DNA from: Beroe forskalii
Lineage: Eukaryota > Ctenophora > Nuda > Beroida > Beroidae
Length of the DNA stretch: 64,000 nt
Assembly (NCBI GenBank): GCA_011033025.1
Contig: WFMF01000097.1
Span: 248,001-312,000 of the forward strand
Direction of reading: 5' to 3'
The notes under the pieces are model-generated. The model made no database searches. It was given only the letters and a program-made list of their open reading frames with translations, and was not told where the DNA came from. The position numbers were made by a program, and so were the translations under genes. Position 1 is the first letter of the stretch; every line of letters begins with the position of its first letter. Shown here in pieces: positions 1 to 11,225 of this stretch.

Positions 1-1764
1 TTGGTTTTTTGGAGGGATTTAATGGAGGCTTGAGAATCGCTGTAGAAAATTATATTTTGGTTTTCTGTGTTCCATGATAGAAGTTTTAGTGCACTGGCAG
101 TGATAGAGTGTGCTTCAGCTTGGAAAACTGAGTTGAAGTTCCTGAGGCTACCTATTTCCGAGTATCCAGAGTTGTTGTACGTAATGTGATAACCATACCC
201 TGTGTTTTCTTCTGCATCTTTTGAACCATCTGTGTAGATTTGAATGGTGTTTTCTTTAGTGCTAACTTGGAATTTTTTTCTCTGAGTAATTCTTGTAGTA
301 TATTTTTGATCTATGTTTAGAATGGGTCTTATTTTGTCTGATATTTCGTGGTATAATTTGCCAAGGATTCGCCTGAGTTCTCCATCGGCTACTTCCATGT
401 GTGTTCTGTATTTGGTTTTACGGTGTGTGTGTGTTGCAAGTGTCCAGTGATTTTCAGCGATAAGAGATGAGCATCTAGATAGACATTTTTGTTTGATATG
501 TAGGTCTAGTGGGAGGCTGTTTGAGATGATAGAGTTTGCTATTCTGGGGGCACTGGAGGCAGATCGAAGGGCTGTTTTTAATATCTGGTTTTGGAGAGAG
601 AGTAGCTTATCTCTTTGGGCTTTGTTTGGGGTCAATCCCCAAGCAGCTGCGCCATAGCTTATTTTTGGCAGAATAATTGCATTGTATATCCAAATAGTGG
701 TTCTGGCTTTTAGGCCCCAGGCTTTCCCAATTGCTTTTTTACATGCAAAGAATATATTTTTGCATTTTTTGATTTGCTGATCTATGTGTTCATTCCAGTT
801 GAATCTGTCATCGAGTGTGACACCTAGATATTTTGCTGTTTTGCTTATTTTGATGGAGATGTTGCTTATTTTTATAGTGGTTGGTTTTGTGATTGTGTTG
901 TTTCTGGTCCAGAAGATTATTTGAGTTTTAACAGCACTTATTTCTAGTCCTTTAGAATTGCACCATGAGTTGATCTTTTTGATGTATGAAGCTGCAGTTT
1001 CTAAGATGATGTCTCTGTCTGTGCCAGTGTGTAATATAAGTAAATCATCTGCATAGGCTAATAGATTGTCTAGCCCTTTGAAGTAGTTGAGGAGGTCATT
1101 AACTACCAGATTCCAGAGGAATGGGGATAGGACTCCCCCTTGTGGGCAGCCTTTAGGAATGAGTCTGACTATAGTTTCGTCAGCTAAATGAAGGATAATG
1201 TATCTATTGCTAACCATATTAGTAATCCAGTTGCTGATTTTGCCTTTTGCTTGTGTATTATCAAGTGTTTCTTTAATGGTTTGGCTAGGTAGGTTGTCAA
1301 AGGCCCCTTGTATATCTAGAAAGATGCCTAGTGCATGATCTCCATGTTTTAATGCTGCCTGGATTTTGTTAACTACCTTTGTAATTATAGCTTCGGTTGA
1401 GTGACCACTGCGGAAGCCATATTGGTTGGGGTTTAGAGATTCTTCTATTTTTAGGTCTTCTTGTAAGTACCAGAGTACTAGAGTTTCAAGGAGTTTAAGG
1501 AGGTTAGAGGTGAGGGAGATTATCCTATAGGATTTGGTTTTGGAGTAGTCATCTTTACCTGGTTTTGCAATGATTGCCGAGTTTGCAATTTGCCATGTGA
1601 GTGGGATATGTTCATAGTATATGCTAGCAATATAGATGTTCAGGAGGCAATCTTGTATTTTATCTGGGGAATTTCTTATCATCTCATTTGTGATTCCATC
1701 ATGTCCCGGTGACTTATTCTTTTTCAGAAGCTTAATGGCTTTCTTGAGCCTTGAGGGGTTAATG
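1..1764 (-). CDS. LINE ORF2, C-terminal part: reverse transcriptase and RNase H (runs off the window edge)
   Basis: This is the second half of a non-LTR retrotransposon ORF2, read from 1764 down past base 1. In order it shows the pre-RT segment KNKSPGHDGITNEMI, the block NQYGFRSGHSTEA, the catalytic segment FLDIQGAFDNL, the PQGGVLSPFLWN turn and LAYADDLLILH, which holds the catalytic Asp pair. An RNase H domain follows (IYTDGSKD, a conserved Glu in FQAEAHS, then YSDSQAS). No stop or frameshift was seen. The frame joins exactly to the N-terminal half at 2995-5292 once the foldback at 1773-2986 and one target copy are removed. RT plus RNase H suggests an I/LOA-type element; the clade is inferred by eye. 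Confidence 0.9.
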
Positions 1765-1792
1765 AATTTTTTGGTCGTATGAAAGTATACCA

Positions 1793-1990
1793 ATGACCCC
1801 CTGCTGACCCCCTACTGACCCCCAGCTGACCCCCTACTGACCCCCTGCTGACCCCCTACTGACCCCCTACTGACCCCCTGGTGAACCCCTACTGACCCCC
1901 TGGTGAACCCCTGGTGAACCCCTACTGACCCCTACTGACCCCTGCTGACCCCTATTGACCCCTGCTGAACCCCTACTGACCCCCTGCTGA
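1793..1990. repeat. 11-bp minisatellite (CTGACCCCCTA type), left arm
   Basis: Tandem 11-bp units such as TGACCCCCTAC and TGACCCCCTGC, with a few 10-bp and GTGAACCCC variants. The same array is present inverted at 2808-2968, so it forms part of the foldback stem. A short inverted fragment also sits at about 2215-2280. Confidence 0.85.
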
Positions 1991-1999
1991 CTTTACTGA

Positions 2000-2560
2000 C
2001 TGACATGACTGACATGACTGACATGACTGACATGACTGACATGACTGACATGACTGAAATGACATGACTGACATGACTGACATGACTGACATGACTGACA
2101 TGACTGACATGACTGACATGACTGACATGACTGACATGACTGACACATGACTGACATGACTGACATGACTGAGGTCATGACTGACATGACTGTCATGACT
2201 GACATGACTGACATTAGGGGTTTAGTTTCAGCAGGGGGTCGGGGTTAGAGGTCAGCAGGGGGTCAGCAGGGGGTCAGTATTCCCAGTGGATGGATTTGAC
2301 ATACTTGACATACTTGACATACTTGAATAACTCAATCGAACTAACTTCACTTGACTGACTTGACCTGACTAACCTGATCGACCTGACCGACCAGACTTAC
2401 CTGAACGACATGACTTACCTGACTGACATGACTGACATGACTGACATGACTGACATGACTGACATGACTGACATGACTGACATGACTGACATGACTGACA
2501 TGACTGACATGACTGACATGACTGACATGACTGACATGACTGACATGACTGAGATGACAT
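2000..2560. repeat. 9-bp CATGACTGA arrays in the foldback loop
   Basis: Two arrays of the 9-bp unit CATGACTGA, at about 2000-2215 and 2404-2560, are separated by GACTT/GACAT-rich sequence. They are direct repeats in the same orientation and form the loop between the inverted 11-bp arrays. Reading frames through them are a by-product of a repeat whose length is a multiple of three. Confidence 0.85.
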
Positions 2561-2807
2561 GACTTGATCAAAGTAACTTGACTTGAGTGGCTTGACTAAT
2601 TTGACTAACTTGACCAACTTGACCGACCTGACTGACAGAACTGACTTGAATGACTTGAATAACTTGACTAACGTGACTGTCCTGACTTATTTGACTGACT
2701 TGAATAACAGAATAACATAACGAACATGAAAGCCGTCATTTATATAAGGCTGAGTGCTATTTTAAATGCTTTTAAAACATTCATGATATATGTTAGAATT
2801 ATGATCA

Positions 2808-2968
2808 GTGGGGGTCAGTAGGGGTTCACCAGGGGTCACCAGGGGTCACCAGGGGTCAGTAGGGGTCAGCAGGGGTCAATAAGGGGTCAGCAGGGGTCAG
2901 TAGGGGGTCAGCAGGGGGTCAGTAGGGGGTCAGCTGGGGGTCAGTAGGGGGTCAGCAGGGGGTCATTG
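2808..2968. repeat. 11-bp minisatellite, right arm (inverted copy of 1793-1990)
   Basis: GGGGGTCAGTA and GGGGTCAGCA units, reverse complement of the left array. The outermost 75 bp or so match the left arm perfectly; the inner part has variants such as GGGGTTCACCA. Confidence 0.85.
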
Positions 2969-2994
2969 GTATACTTTCATACGACCAATTTTTT

Positions 2995-5292
2995 AATGTC
3001 TTCAATACTTAGGTTTTTTCCTACTTTTTGATCAGGTTTCTTCGGAGTCTCACTGCCAAGTAGGTCATCGGCTAGAGCAGTGAGTGTCTCAGTTGGGGTT
3101 TGTGTTATGTCTCCATCTTTGTTTTTGAGCGTTCCAAGAGGGCTTGTATATCCTTTGTTGAGGATTTTTGATAATCTTGCTGTTTCGGTTACTGATTCAA
3201 TGTTTGATGTGTACTTTTTCCAAGCTTTGATTCTTGCTTTTCTTATGAGTTTGGTAAATGAATTTTTTCCTTTCTTATAGTTATGTTTCATTTCATTTGC
3301 TTGCTTTCTATTATCTAGGAGTTTCTTTTTGGTTTTGATTTTCATCTGCTTCTTAGTTATAATCCTTTCTAGAGCATTTAGAGTCTCTGAAGGTCCCTTT
3401 TTAGGGTGAATTTTGTATTTAATTTTTGGGCAAGATTTTTCCAGTGCTTTTTTCATGAGATTGGTTAATTTTGATGTGCAGAAGTCTAGTCCACATTTGT
3501 CTTTTGGAATTTTTTCTAATACTGGGTTAAGGTTTGTTTCTTTTAATGTTTCTTTGTATAGGACCCAGTCACATTTTTTCATGTTATATTTATGTTGAGT
3601 CGGCTGATAAAGTGAGTTTGTATTTGAGGAAAATTGGATGTAGTGATGGTCAGATGTGGACAAGTTCAAGTGGCAGTTCCAATTGGTGATAGATGGAGCA
3701 TATATGTTTGTGATTGTAAGGTCGATTGTTGAGTTTTTCCCCCTAGCAGACCAAGTGTGGGAGTCAAGTTTATTGTGGATTGTGAGATTATGGTCATCAA
3801 TTATTTCTTCAAGTTGTTTGCCTCTATTGTTTGTCAATTTGTTTCCCCATCTGGTGCTTTGGGCATTTGAGTCTGTACAAAGGATGACCCCTTGTTTTGA
3901 TTGATTTGCTTTTTTAATTAGGTGGAGGAAAATCCCTTCTTTAATCTTTTGTCTCATATGGCATGTAGAGGAGCAGATGAAGAGTCTTTTGTTCTGATTT
4001 GAGGGATCCTTTATTGAGATTGTGCATGTATCACGGTCAGAGAATTCATCATGGTATAAGCAGTTTTCTTGGAGTATTTTTGAGGTGTGTATAATGGCTC
4101 TGGGGGTTTGGTTTTCAGTTATTTTATAGTGACATGTGTATGTGTCTGGGATGTCCATGGGACGTTTGTTGGACACATTGCATAGTGGTTCCTGTATGCA
4201 GATTGCATGGGGTAAGGAAGTGTCTAATGAGTATTCAATATTTTCTTTAAGTGTTAATGATGGTTCATGTGCATGCTGAAGATTTATCTGTGTGAATTCC
4301 ATTTTTCTTATTTTTGGCAAATTATGACTATCTTTTTGAGCTTTAGTGGTGTAATCTTTGACATATTTTGATTTTTTAATGTGTTCTAGAACTTTAGCTT
4401 TTTGTTTATCGATTTCTGTTGTGTCTTCACCCTTTTTTGGGCTATTTGTTGCCTTGTGGTCGTATGAGACATTCATAGGGTTAGATGTCATTAAAATATC
4501 ATTATTTGGTGTGTCTCCAGAGTAAGGTTTTGTGTTAGGGGTCTGTGCGTCCAGATGAGAAAGACTTGTGTATGGTTTTTGCGTTTTGGGTTTTATTAAG
4601 TCTATTATGAGTGATTGTCTCTTTTTCTTGGTTTTTGGGGCCACAGGTGCAGTGGAGGGGGCTGTGTCTTTGCTAATTTTAACACTGATTGGTGGTTTAG
4701 AGTGCAGTGAGTTCTGGGGAAAATTTGCATCTGTGCTTGTTAATGTTGGGTTTTGGGGAGAATTTGTATCTGTGTATATTAATGTTGGGTTTTGGTTTAT
4801 GGGGCCAGTTTGGGGCTGGTTAATTGGAATATTTGTTGGGCAGCATTTTTTTGATATCTGGTTTGGGTTCTTAGGTGTGGATTCACTTTTCTTGTTGGTG
4901 TTCTGGTCTCTTAAGTATTCTCTTAAAATTTTTGCTGCAAGAATGTCTTGTCTGGTGGGGAGATCTGCTTTTGGAATGGTTGGCGAAACTTCTTGTGTGG
5001 TTGAGGCTTGGGGTAGAATGGAGGGGTAACTATTGGCTGGAGCGGAAGAATGTCCTGATTTGTGTGGATCGTCTGCATCAGTAGGTTGGCTGGGGTGGGA
5101 TATAAGGGTAGAATTAGAGGCTTTGTTTTTCAGCTGTTTCAGGTTGTCTGTGCCCAGGTTTGTGGTCTGATTAGGTTCTAGTTTTATGATATTGTTGGTT
5201 TTTGGGGTTGGTTTCAGTTTGGAAAAAGAGTTTTTTATTTTGATTGTGAGGAGTTTTGGGTTATTATGTGTAGTGTTTTTTCTTTGTGGCAA
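2995..5292 (-). CDS. LINE ORF2, N-terminal part: APE-type endonuclease
   Basis: A long N-terminal extension rich in Lys, Asn, Pro and Thr (about 330 residues, low complexity) precedes an exonuclease-endonuclease-phosphatase fold. Landmarks in order are FTQINLQHAHEP, ICIQEPLCN, ILCTDSNAQSTRWGN, the STIDLTITN block and LSTSDHHYIQF, matching the conserved Asn, Glu, Asp-x-Asn, Asp and Asp-His sites of LINE endonucleases. A Lys-rich linker leads to the RT half, which lies at 1-1764 beyond the inserted foldback. The Met at 5292 is the first in frame, and 98 bp separate it from the upstream ORF stop. The enzyme would nick target DNA to prime reverse transcription. Confidence 0.88.
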
Positions 5293-5390
5293 ATGATTTT
5301 GGTTTGGGGTATTTTCTTTCGTTGATAGAATTACAGGGAAAAGTCTTCTTTTGAAGGGGGTGTTGGTCGGTGTTTGGTTGACCTTTTCTT

Positions 5391-6317
5391 TTATTTTAAT
5401 GGTTGGGTTTGGAAGTGGTTCATTTTTGTTGATTTTAGGCTTAAGATTACTCTTCCTGTCAGAAACAGTATATGATTGCGTGATATTGTGATGGGCTGGG
5501 CAACTCGAGGGGCTGCACGCACAGTTTTGGGTGTAGTTGGAACTTTTTCTTCTACTGCAGGCGCCGTTTTCTGTGCATGTGGGGTATTTGCTTGGGTCGG
5601 GTATGAGATATTTGTTACTTTATGGGTGAGAGTGGGAGCAGTTAGGGGGAGTTTGAGTTTACTTTGTTTTAGAAGCGGGTTTTTAGTTCGGGGTTTTATT
5701 TCATTGGTTGGTGGCTTTTTATTGATTGGTTTGGGAAACCCAGAATAGTGTGCACCCTTTTTTATTTTTCCTCCTGTTCTAGTGTTGTAATCATTATTTG
5801 TGAATGAAAACAATGTGGAGTGTGATCGTTTGAGCTTGTAGACTCGTTCTTGAGGGTGTGCATGGGGGGTATCCATCTCCAATTGACATGAGTTGGAATC
5901 TGTGAGCTCGCTGAGGACTGGTATAGTGGTGTGTCTATGTAAATGGGGTTGGGGAGGGTTGGCTGTGGGAAAGGGGATCTTGTTGTTTGGTGCTAACACC
6001 TCGTGGCGCGCCATCTCTGTACTAGTGTTTGGTACGATGTTTTGACTGACGCCCTCCACTGATGCACTCGTGCGCGCCGTCGAAGGCTGCGCGCACGGGA
6101 GTGGGGTAGTGTTTGATGTTGGGAGTTTGGACTGATCTGGTCTGGTGATAAGTCCCGCTGGATCGGCCCATTTAGGATCCACCGGGTCTACACGCGGCGA
6201 TGGTGCGCGCGCGCTGAGTAAGCCGTGAGAGGGTTGCGCCTTGGTTGCTGGTTCCTTGGGAGGGCTAGTGTTAATCGGGGCGTTGGGTAACACATCAGTG
6301 ATTTGGGGAGTGTTCAT
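5391..6317 (-). CDS. LINE ORF1-like protein (308 aa, Pro/Thr/Asn-rich)
   Basis: This ORF lies just upstream of ORF2 in the same orientation. It is rich in Pro, Thr, Asn and Lys, with no zinc knuckle and no clear domain. Position suggests the nucleic-acid-binding ORF1 of the LINE. Because ORF2 also begins with a low-complexity stretch, the two could once have been one frame or be linked by a frameshift. I infer the role only from position. Confidence 0.55.
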   Translation of the reverse strand: MNTPQITDVLPNAPINTSPPKEPATKAQPSHGLLSARAPSPRVDPVDPKWADPAGLITRPDQSKLPTSNTTPLPCAQPSTARTSASVEGVSQNIVPNTSTEMARHEVLAPNNKIPFPTANPPQPHLHRHTTIPVLSELTDSNSCQLEMDTPHAHPQERVYKLKRSHSTLFSFTNNDYNTRTGGKIKKGAHYSGFPKPINKKPPTNEIKPRTKNPLLKQSKLKLPLTAPTLTHKVTNISYPTQANTPHAQKTAPAVEEKVPTTPKTVRAAPRVAQPITISRNHILFLTGRVILSLKSTKMNHFQTQPLK

Positions 6318-7390
6318 TATAATGAGCTGTTGTAGCAGGTGTGGTATGTTTTATGTTTTGAGTTTATGAGGACGTTTTGGCCAGAAACGAGGGTACGTAC
6401 TGGCGTGTGATGTGGAATGTGGCCTTGCGCTGGGTTTTGTGTTCTTTCGGGGAGGCCAGGTGCAGTAGCCGCCAAATCCGGAGGGTCTGTTGTCAAACGC
6501 GTATATCCCTGTTATCGTCCCGTAGGGAAGCGCGCGGCGCGTACACACACCTATGCGGGCTTATATTAGGAAGAGGGTCTGTGACATACCAGGCTAAGGA
6601 GAGAATATATGAAGCAGGGTATGAGACAAGTGGCAAGAAGGAGGAAAAAAAGGGAAAAAGAGAGGATGCCGCCTACCCCCATCAGACCGCGTGTCACTGA
6701 GCTAAAGTGCTAATGACGCGCGCGAGGGGGCGCAAAGGAAGCGGCGAAACTACCCGCGCGCCATCTCCAAAAAAGGAGAGCGCGCGCGAGTGCAACGCAG
6801 GCGACAAGAAAAGAACGAACAAGGCTCCCTCAGCGCGGGAAAACCACTGCGCGCTGCGCGCTCCCCGGCCGCCCGCACTCCACCCTCCGAAAGAAAGCAA
6901 AACCCCGGAGGAGAGCACGCGCAAGCCTGTAGGGACGCACAGCACACGGCAGAAGGGGGCGCAGGAAGAAAGGGGAAGGAGGGCAAGGTAAGGAAGGAGG
7001 GAAGAGCCCTCGCGCGGCGCACCCGATCCAGAGCAAACTGCGCGCCCCCGAACCCGCTCGCACCCTTCCACGAAGGGCCCGCGCGACCTAGGGGGGACGA
7101 GGCACAGGACAAGGCGACCGCGAGGAGATCTACATGGGGGAAGAAACTGGCTGGGGAAAACTGGGAAAGAAAGACTGGGACTGAAAAACAGGGACTAGAC
7201 ACACCACGCGCCCAAATCCCGGACCCAGCCCGCCGCGCACAGGACCAGTGAACCGGACAACGGGCGCTCCACAGGGGCTCACAGCCCAAGCGCCGCCCAC
7301 CATCCAATCCAGCGGACCCGCACGCAGCAAACCGGAACCGGGCCGGAACCGGGCACATGCCGTGCACTTTGAGGCGAATGAGTACACAAA
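6318..7390 (-). promoter_or_regulatory. GC/CpG-rich 5' region upstream of the LINE
   Basis: About 1 kb, very rich in CG and GCGCGC, particularly at 6700-7370. Long open frames occur on both strands and look like composition artefacts. It ends sharply near 7380, where AT-rich DNA begins. It is the probable 5' UTR and internal promoter of the minus-strand LINE. A block at about 6525-6565 (GCGCG runs, then TACACACAC and ATGCGGGCTTA) recurs at about 28485-28520, so part of it belongs to a dispersed repeat. Confidence 0.45.
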
Positions 7391-7752
7391 AATAGTTGGG
7401 AAATTTATAGAAAAGTTTTACTTAAAAAAAGTCCAAACGTGAAGTCTATAAAAATTTTGCACAATAAACTTGTTGAGTTTTAATCATTCACACAGTTTTA
7501 AACAATCAAACAGTCCTCTTGACAACAATTAGTATTAAAAGTAGGAAAAAAAAAACAAAAGCAATACAGCCCTGTGGATCAATGTGATTTATGCCAGTCA
7601 GTTATATTTTTTATAGAAAGATTTATAAGCTAAAAGGGTCATTTCTATGTTTATTTTCAACATCTTTGAGGTTAGCAAATGATAAGGTTTTGCCCATCAG
7701 GCGAATTTTGTAGTTGTTTTCGGTGAGCCAATTTTTATATCTAGATGACAGG

Positions 7753-8190
7753 TCATATATTATAGGTACTCGTTCTTGAAGTGGCTTCAATTACCTTCGG
7801 AGGAACTCTAAGTTGAAGGTCAAGTTTCAAGTCCTTGGCATCAAAACTGTTTAGGAAAGCTTTAGAGCCTACTGTAAGGAGTTTGATAAGGGTACCCCTT
7901 TCGATATACTTCTTGAATGAGGGAGGAAGAGTTGTTACCATTCTCAAACTCTTAGTGCTTTCTTCTGATAGATTAGCGCAAAACGCCAGGTAATCCTTGA
8001 ATGTGATGTTGTGTTCGATAAGTCCCATGACCATTTTAGCTCCCTCTCTGTCCTCGGTTTTTATAGTGTAGCTCCGTCTGTCTTTATTTTTGAATGAGCC
8101 TTTGAGGTCTAGTATAATGGATCCTTCGAGCTGGGCGTCTATCAAGTTGTCGGTGAGGTTCTCCATTTCCTGCTCCTTGATTTCGACCAA
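7753..8190 (-). CDS. Unrecognised ORF (145 aa), possibly degraded
   Basis: A charged, soluble-looking protein starting MVEIKEQEMENLTD, with the segments LEGSIILDLKGSFKNKDRR and VTTLPPSFKKYIERGTL. I recognise no family. After its stop, another frame at about 7625-7750 reads NWLTENNYKIRLMGKTLSFA, which looks like coding continuation behind a frameshift. The codons look non-repetitive, unlike the tract upstream (8215-9083). It may be a decayed mobile-element ORF or a small host gene. Confidence 0.4.
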   Translation of the reverse strand: MVEIKEQEMENLTDNLIDAQLEGSIILDLKGSFKNKDRRSYTIKTEDREGAKMVMGLIEHNITFKDYLAFCANLSEESTKSLRMVTTLPPSFKKYIERGTLIKLLTVGSKAFLNSFDAKDLKLDLQLRVPPKVIEATSRTSTYNI

Positions 8191-8214
8191 ATCCTCCCTA
8201 AATAGCTAAATAGG

Positions 8215-9083
8215 CAACTGTCGTTGGGACCTTTTTTTTAATTATCGATAATTATCGCATAAAAAGCGGTAATTACCGCTTTGTTGGAAAAAAACCGTTA
8301 ATAAACCGCTTCCGAAGTGCTTTTTGAGGTTCCAGAAAAAAGCGCTAAATTACCGGTAATTACCGGTTTTCACTGACATTTTTCGAAAAAAAGCGCTTTT
8401 TCAACTTTAATTATCGATAATTATCGACATTAGCGTTACGTTACCGCTTTTCGTCCCAGAATACCGCTTATAATCGCTCACTGAGCGGTTTTTACTCTAC
8501 CGTTAATGGAGCGCTTATAATCGATAATTATCGCTAATAGAAGCGATTATAAGCGATAATTAATGGTCGTTTTTTCTATAATTTTAGCCGAAATAAAAAC
8601 CGCTGGGTAAGCGATTATTACCGGTAATTTGAATGTGTCGAAAATACCGGTAATTTAGCGGTATTAGCGGTTATTAACGGACAATTAACGGTGGTCAAAA
8701 AAAGCGCTTTTTTCGTTAATAAAGCGGTATTAGCGCTTATTATCGCTAACGAATCGCTAATAAACGCTTTTGGCCGTTAATTATCGATAATCCCGGTAAT
8801 TAACGGTAATTATCGATAATTAACGCTTTCCTATACTAAGAATATTTCCGTTAATTACCGCTTATTATCGCTTCCTGGATCCACCTGCCATTATGCCTGC
8901 TGCCCGCTCTCGTTAACGATAATAAGCGCTATTACAGCTTATTAGCGCTTTTTATCGCTTATTATCGTTAATTCCCGGTATTATCGGTAATTAACGGTAA
9001 TTATTGATAATTAACGCTTCCTTATTCTGGGAGATATTTCCGTTAATTACCGCTTATTATCGCTTCCTGGATCCACCTGCCAT
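8215..9083. repeat. Tract of interleaved short palindromic words (TTATCGATAA, TTACCGGTAA, AGCGCT)
   Basis: About 870 bp are made almost entirely from hexamers of the form TTA[A/C/T]CG and their complements plus AGCGCTTT/AGCGGT. This creates dozens of overlapping palindromes such as TTATCGATAA and TTACCGGTAA. There is no fixed period. Within it a 50-bp segment (8842-8891) recurs identically at 9034-9083, each copy ending at GGATCCACCTGCCAT, and the flanking sequence is also similar. Confidence 0.75.
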
Positions 9084-9358
9084 GATGACTCGACTCGACG
9101 ACACAACTCGACGACTCGACTCCACGACTCGACTCGACGACTCGAATCGACGACTCGACTCGACTCGACACGAAGACTCGACGACTCGACTCGACGACTC
9201 GACTCGACGACTCGACTCGACGACTCGACTCGACGACTCGACTCGACGACTCGACTCGACGACTCGACTCGACGACTCGACTCGACGACTCGACTCGACG
9301 ACTCGACTCGACGACTCGAAGATTCGACTCGACTTGACTCGACTCGACTCAACTCGAC
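9084..9358. repeat. 13-bp minisatellite (CGACTCGACTCGA)
   Basis: Tandem units of 13 bp (GACTCGACTCGAC), regular in the middle (about 9185-9315) and degenerate at both ends. It abuts the second copy of the 50-bp duplicated segment. Arg/Asp/Ser-rich frames through it are repeat artefacts. Confidence 0.9.
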
Positions 9359-9359
9359 C

Positions 9360-10160
9360 CGATCTTGAATGTTGAACAATATATATATAAATTAATAATT
9401 TAATGCAATGACACGTGCAATTTGGACTTTTCAAGTTTTTCTTTGTGCATTATACTTTTTCTATTTTGTAATGTTCTCTCTGGAAACGAATAGACTTGAT
9501 AATGTTAACGTTATTTATTTACTTGCAATAAATAATAAAATATCTTTAAATGGCATGTAATTTGCGTTTCTTAATTATTAATTAGCTTCAATTAAAAATA
9601 ATATTTGATTTAATTAGGATTAACAGGGAATCGAGGAAGGTTCACTGTCACTTTGAATGATACTTAGTTAACAACGTTTCTCGTGTGTCACCAAGTCGAC
9701 AAGTGGGATCATTCTCAAATTTCTTGACTGCATGCAACGTGTACGTGATTATACTGATATCAATCAGTATCATGTACGTGATTATACTGATATCAATCAG
9801 TATCACGTACGTATCACGTGTCACGTACGTGTGTATTGACTCAATGCGTCAATAAGATTTATATCGAGATTGAAGCAGAAGACTCTTCTTTGAACTCGAA
9901 ATTTCAAAGCTTGTATCTAATGAGGTTTTTGTGGGTAGTTTGAAATGGGTCTTATTAATACAGATCAATGTGATTTAAAATGTCTGATCTTAGATTTTTC
10001 TTACTTTTTATACAAAATTTATACCATTATCAAGACATTTTTGCGATAAAGTGATAATCTGACGTATTGTAGCATTAAGCATAGGAAGTAGAATAATTTA
10101 CCCAATTTAAACTGATGTTTAATGTATAATAATCAATTTCGTGAGGCAAACGATGGGTTG
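9360..10160. other. AT-rich intergenic DNA with one tandem palindrome
   Basis: No gene is seen. At about 9746-9816 a 33-bp segment occurs twice in tandem, each copy holding the inverted repeat ATACTGATATCAATCAGTAT, followed by CACGTACGTATCACGTGTCACGTACGTG. Confidence 0.5.
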
Positions 10161-10245
10161 GACTGCTCTGGACTTGAAATTTTGAGGTGCCACATTTCTT
10201 TTCTGATCTCGTCGACGGCGAATTACCCACTGGTCCATTTGACAT

Positions 10246-10324
10246 TGACCAATCAGTGCGCCAGTTTTCTCTCAACTTGCGCGCTGATTGGTCAATTTCA
10301 TTAATATTTTGGAATAATACAGGT
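10246..10324 (+). promoter_or_regulatory. Opposed CCAAT boxes and a possible 5'-UTR exon donor
   Basis: A CCAAT box (GACCAATCAG, core 10249-10253) faces an inverted one (CTGATTGGTC, core 10287-10291) 38 bp away, within an imperfect inverted repeat. A consensus donor CAG/GTAAGC follows, with GT at 10323. This could be the promoter and non-coding first exon of the gene whose ATG is at 14460. In that case the acceptor would be TATATCCTAG near 14436. Paired CCAAT boxes are usual in NF-Y-driven promoters. The link to the gene is inference. Confidence 0.35.
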
Positions 10325-11225
10325 AAGCTAATAAGCCGCCGGTTTTATTTCATCCGCAGCTTGTGAAATAACCGTCACTTGTCCAGAGTATTCCAACACT
10401 GTGAAATTGTTGTGGATTTTGGGAAAATAGAAATAATGATAAGTATTTGATAACTCGTGTTGTGTTTCTTATAATATGCCATTATAATATAATTATATAT
10501 TGCGTTTTTACCATGCTTTGGTAATATGAGGAAGTTTATATTTTCAATAATAACACTTAAAAAATGAGTTTCATTATTTGTCTCAAAACACTTGGGTTTT
10601 AGATGCTACAGTAAGCGGTGGGTGTTTTGAATTAATTCTCCGTCGACTATTATCACTCGAACAAGTTCTCGCAATTATCCCGTATTTCGGTGCGTTAACT
10701 GCTTCTAATTAACAGATATACTAGCGCTAGTTATCCCAATTATCTTGTGAATGTATTTCTCATGCTGTCTGTAGCGTAATCAATTAAAATACCCAGCATA
10801 ACACATAACAAAATATTATTAATTATTGACGAGTTGTCAGATATGAGACGTATGAAATGCAAAACATATTCGCAATCTCGTCTTGGCATTAGTATTTCGG
10901 CGGTATTGGGTAACAAAAATCAGAGACGTTGGTTTGGCACATTCTTTATTATTCACGCATTCCGATTTCCAGTGTTTCACGACACACTTCGTGTACACGA
11001 TATTTATGATTATTTAAAAAGCGTATTCCTTTTACACCCAATACACTGTCCAGTGTCTCAAAGTCTCACTTTCAGTGTGTCAAAGTCGCAAGTAACCAGC
11101 GTGTCTCTTGATATCAGATTTCTTACTTAATAATAATATCGTAGTTTGTACTCATGGAAGGATTTCAAATCACATCAACAGCAGTCTGTCCCATGTGAGG
11201 AATGTAACATGTACCTGTGTTCGTA

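Larger units (their letters stand above)
1773..2986. mobile_element. Foldback DNA transposon with satellite arms, inserted in the LINE ORF2
   Basis: A 1,214-bp element with perfect inverted ends starting GGTCGTATGAAAGTATACC, continuing into inverted copies of an 11-bp array, so the perfect arms exceed 75 bp. It is flanked by the 8-bp direct repeat AATTTTTT (1765-1772 and 2987-2994). Removing the element and one repeat restores an open ORF2 frame. It encodes no transposase and must be non-autonomous. The 8-bp duplication fits hAT or P-like transposases. The intact host ORF and perfect ends suggest a recent insertion. Confidence 0.88.

Noticed and set aside
1993-2617. MSVMSV- and QSCQSC-type minus-strand frames
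   Set aside because: Pure translations of the 9-bp CATGACTGA array.
6694-7442. Several overlapping GC-rich open frames
   Set aside because: High GC lowers stop frequency on every frame; no conserved motif or splice context.
9004-9434. Arg/Ser/Asp-rich frames on both strands
   Set aside because: Translations of the 13-bp CGACTCGACTCGA minisatellite.
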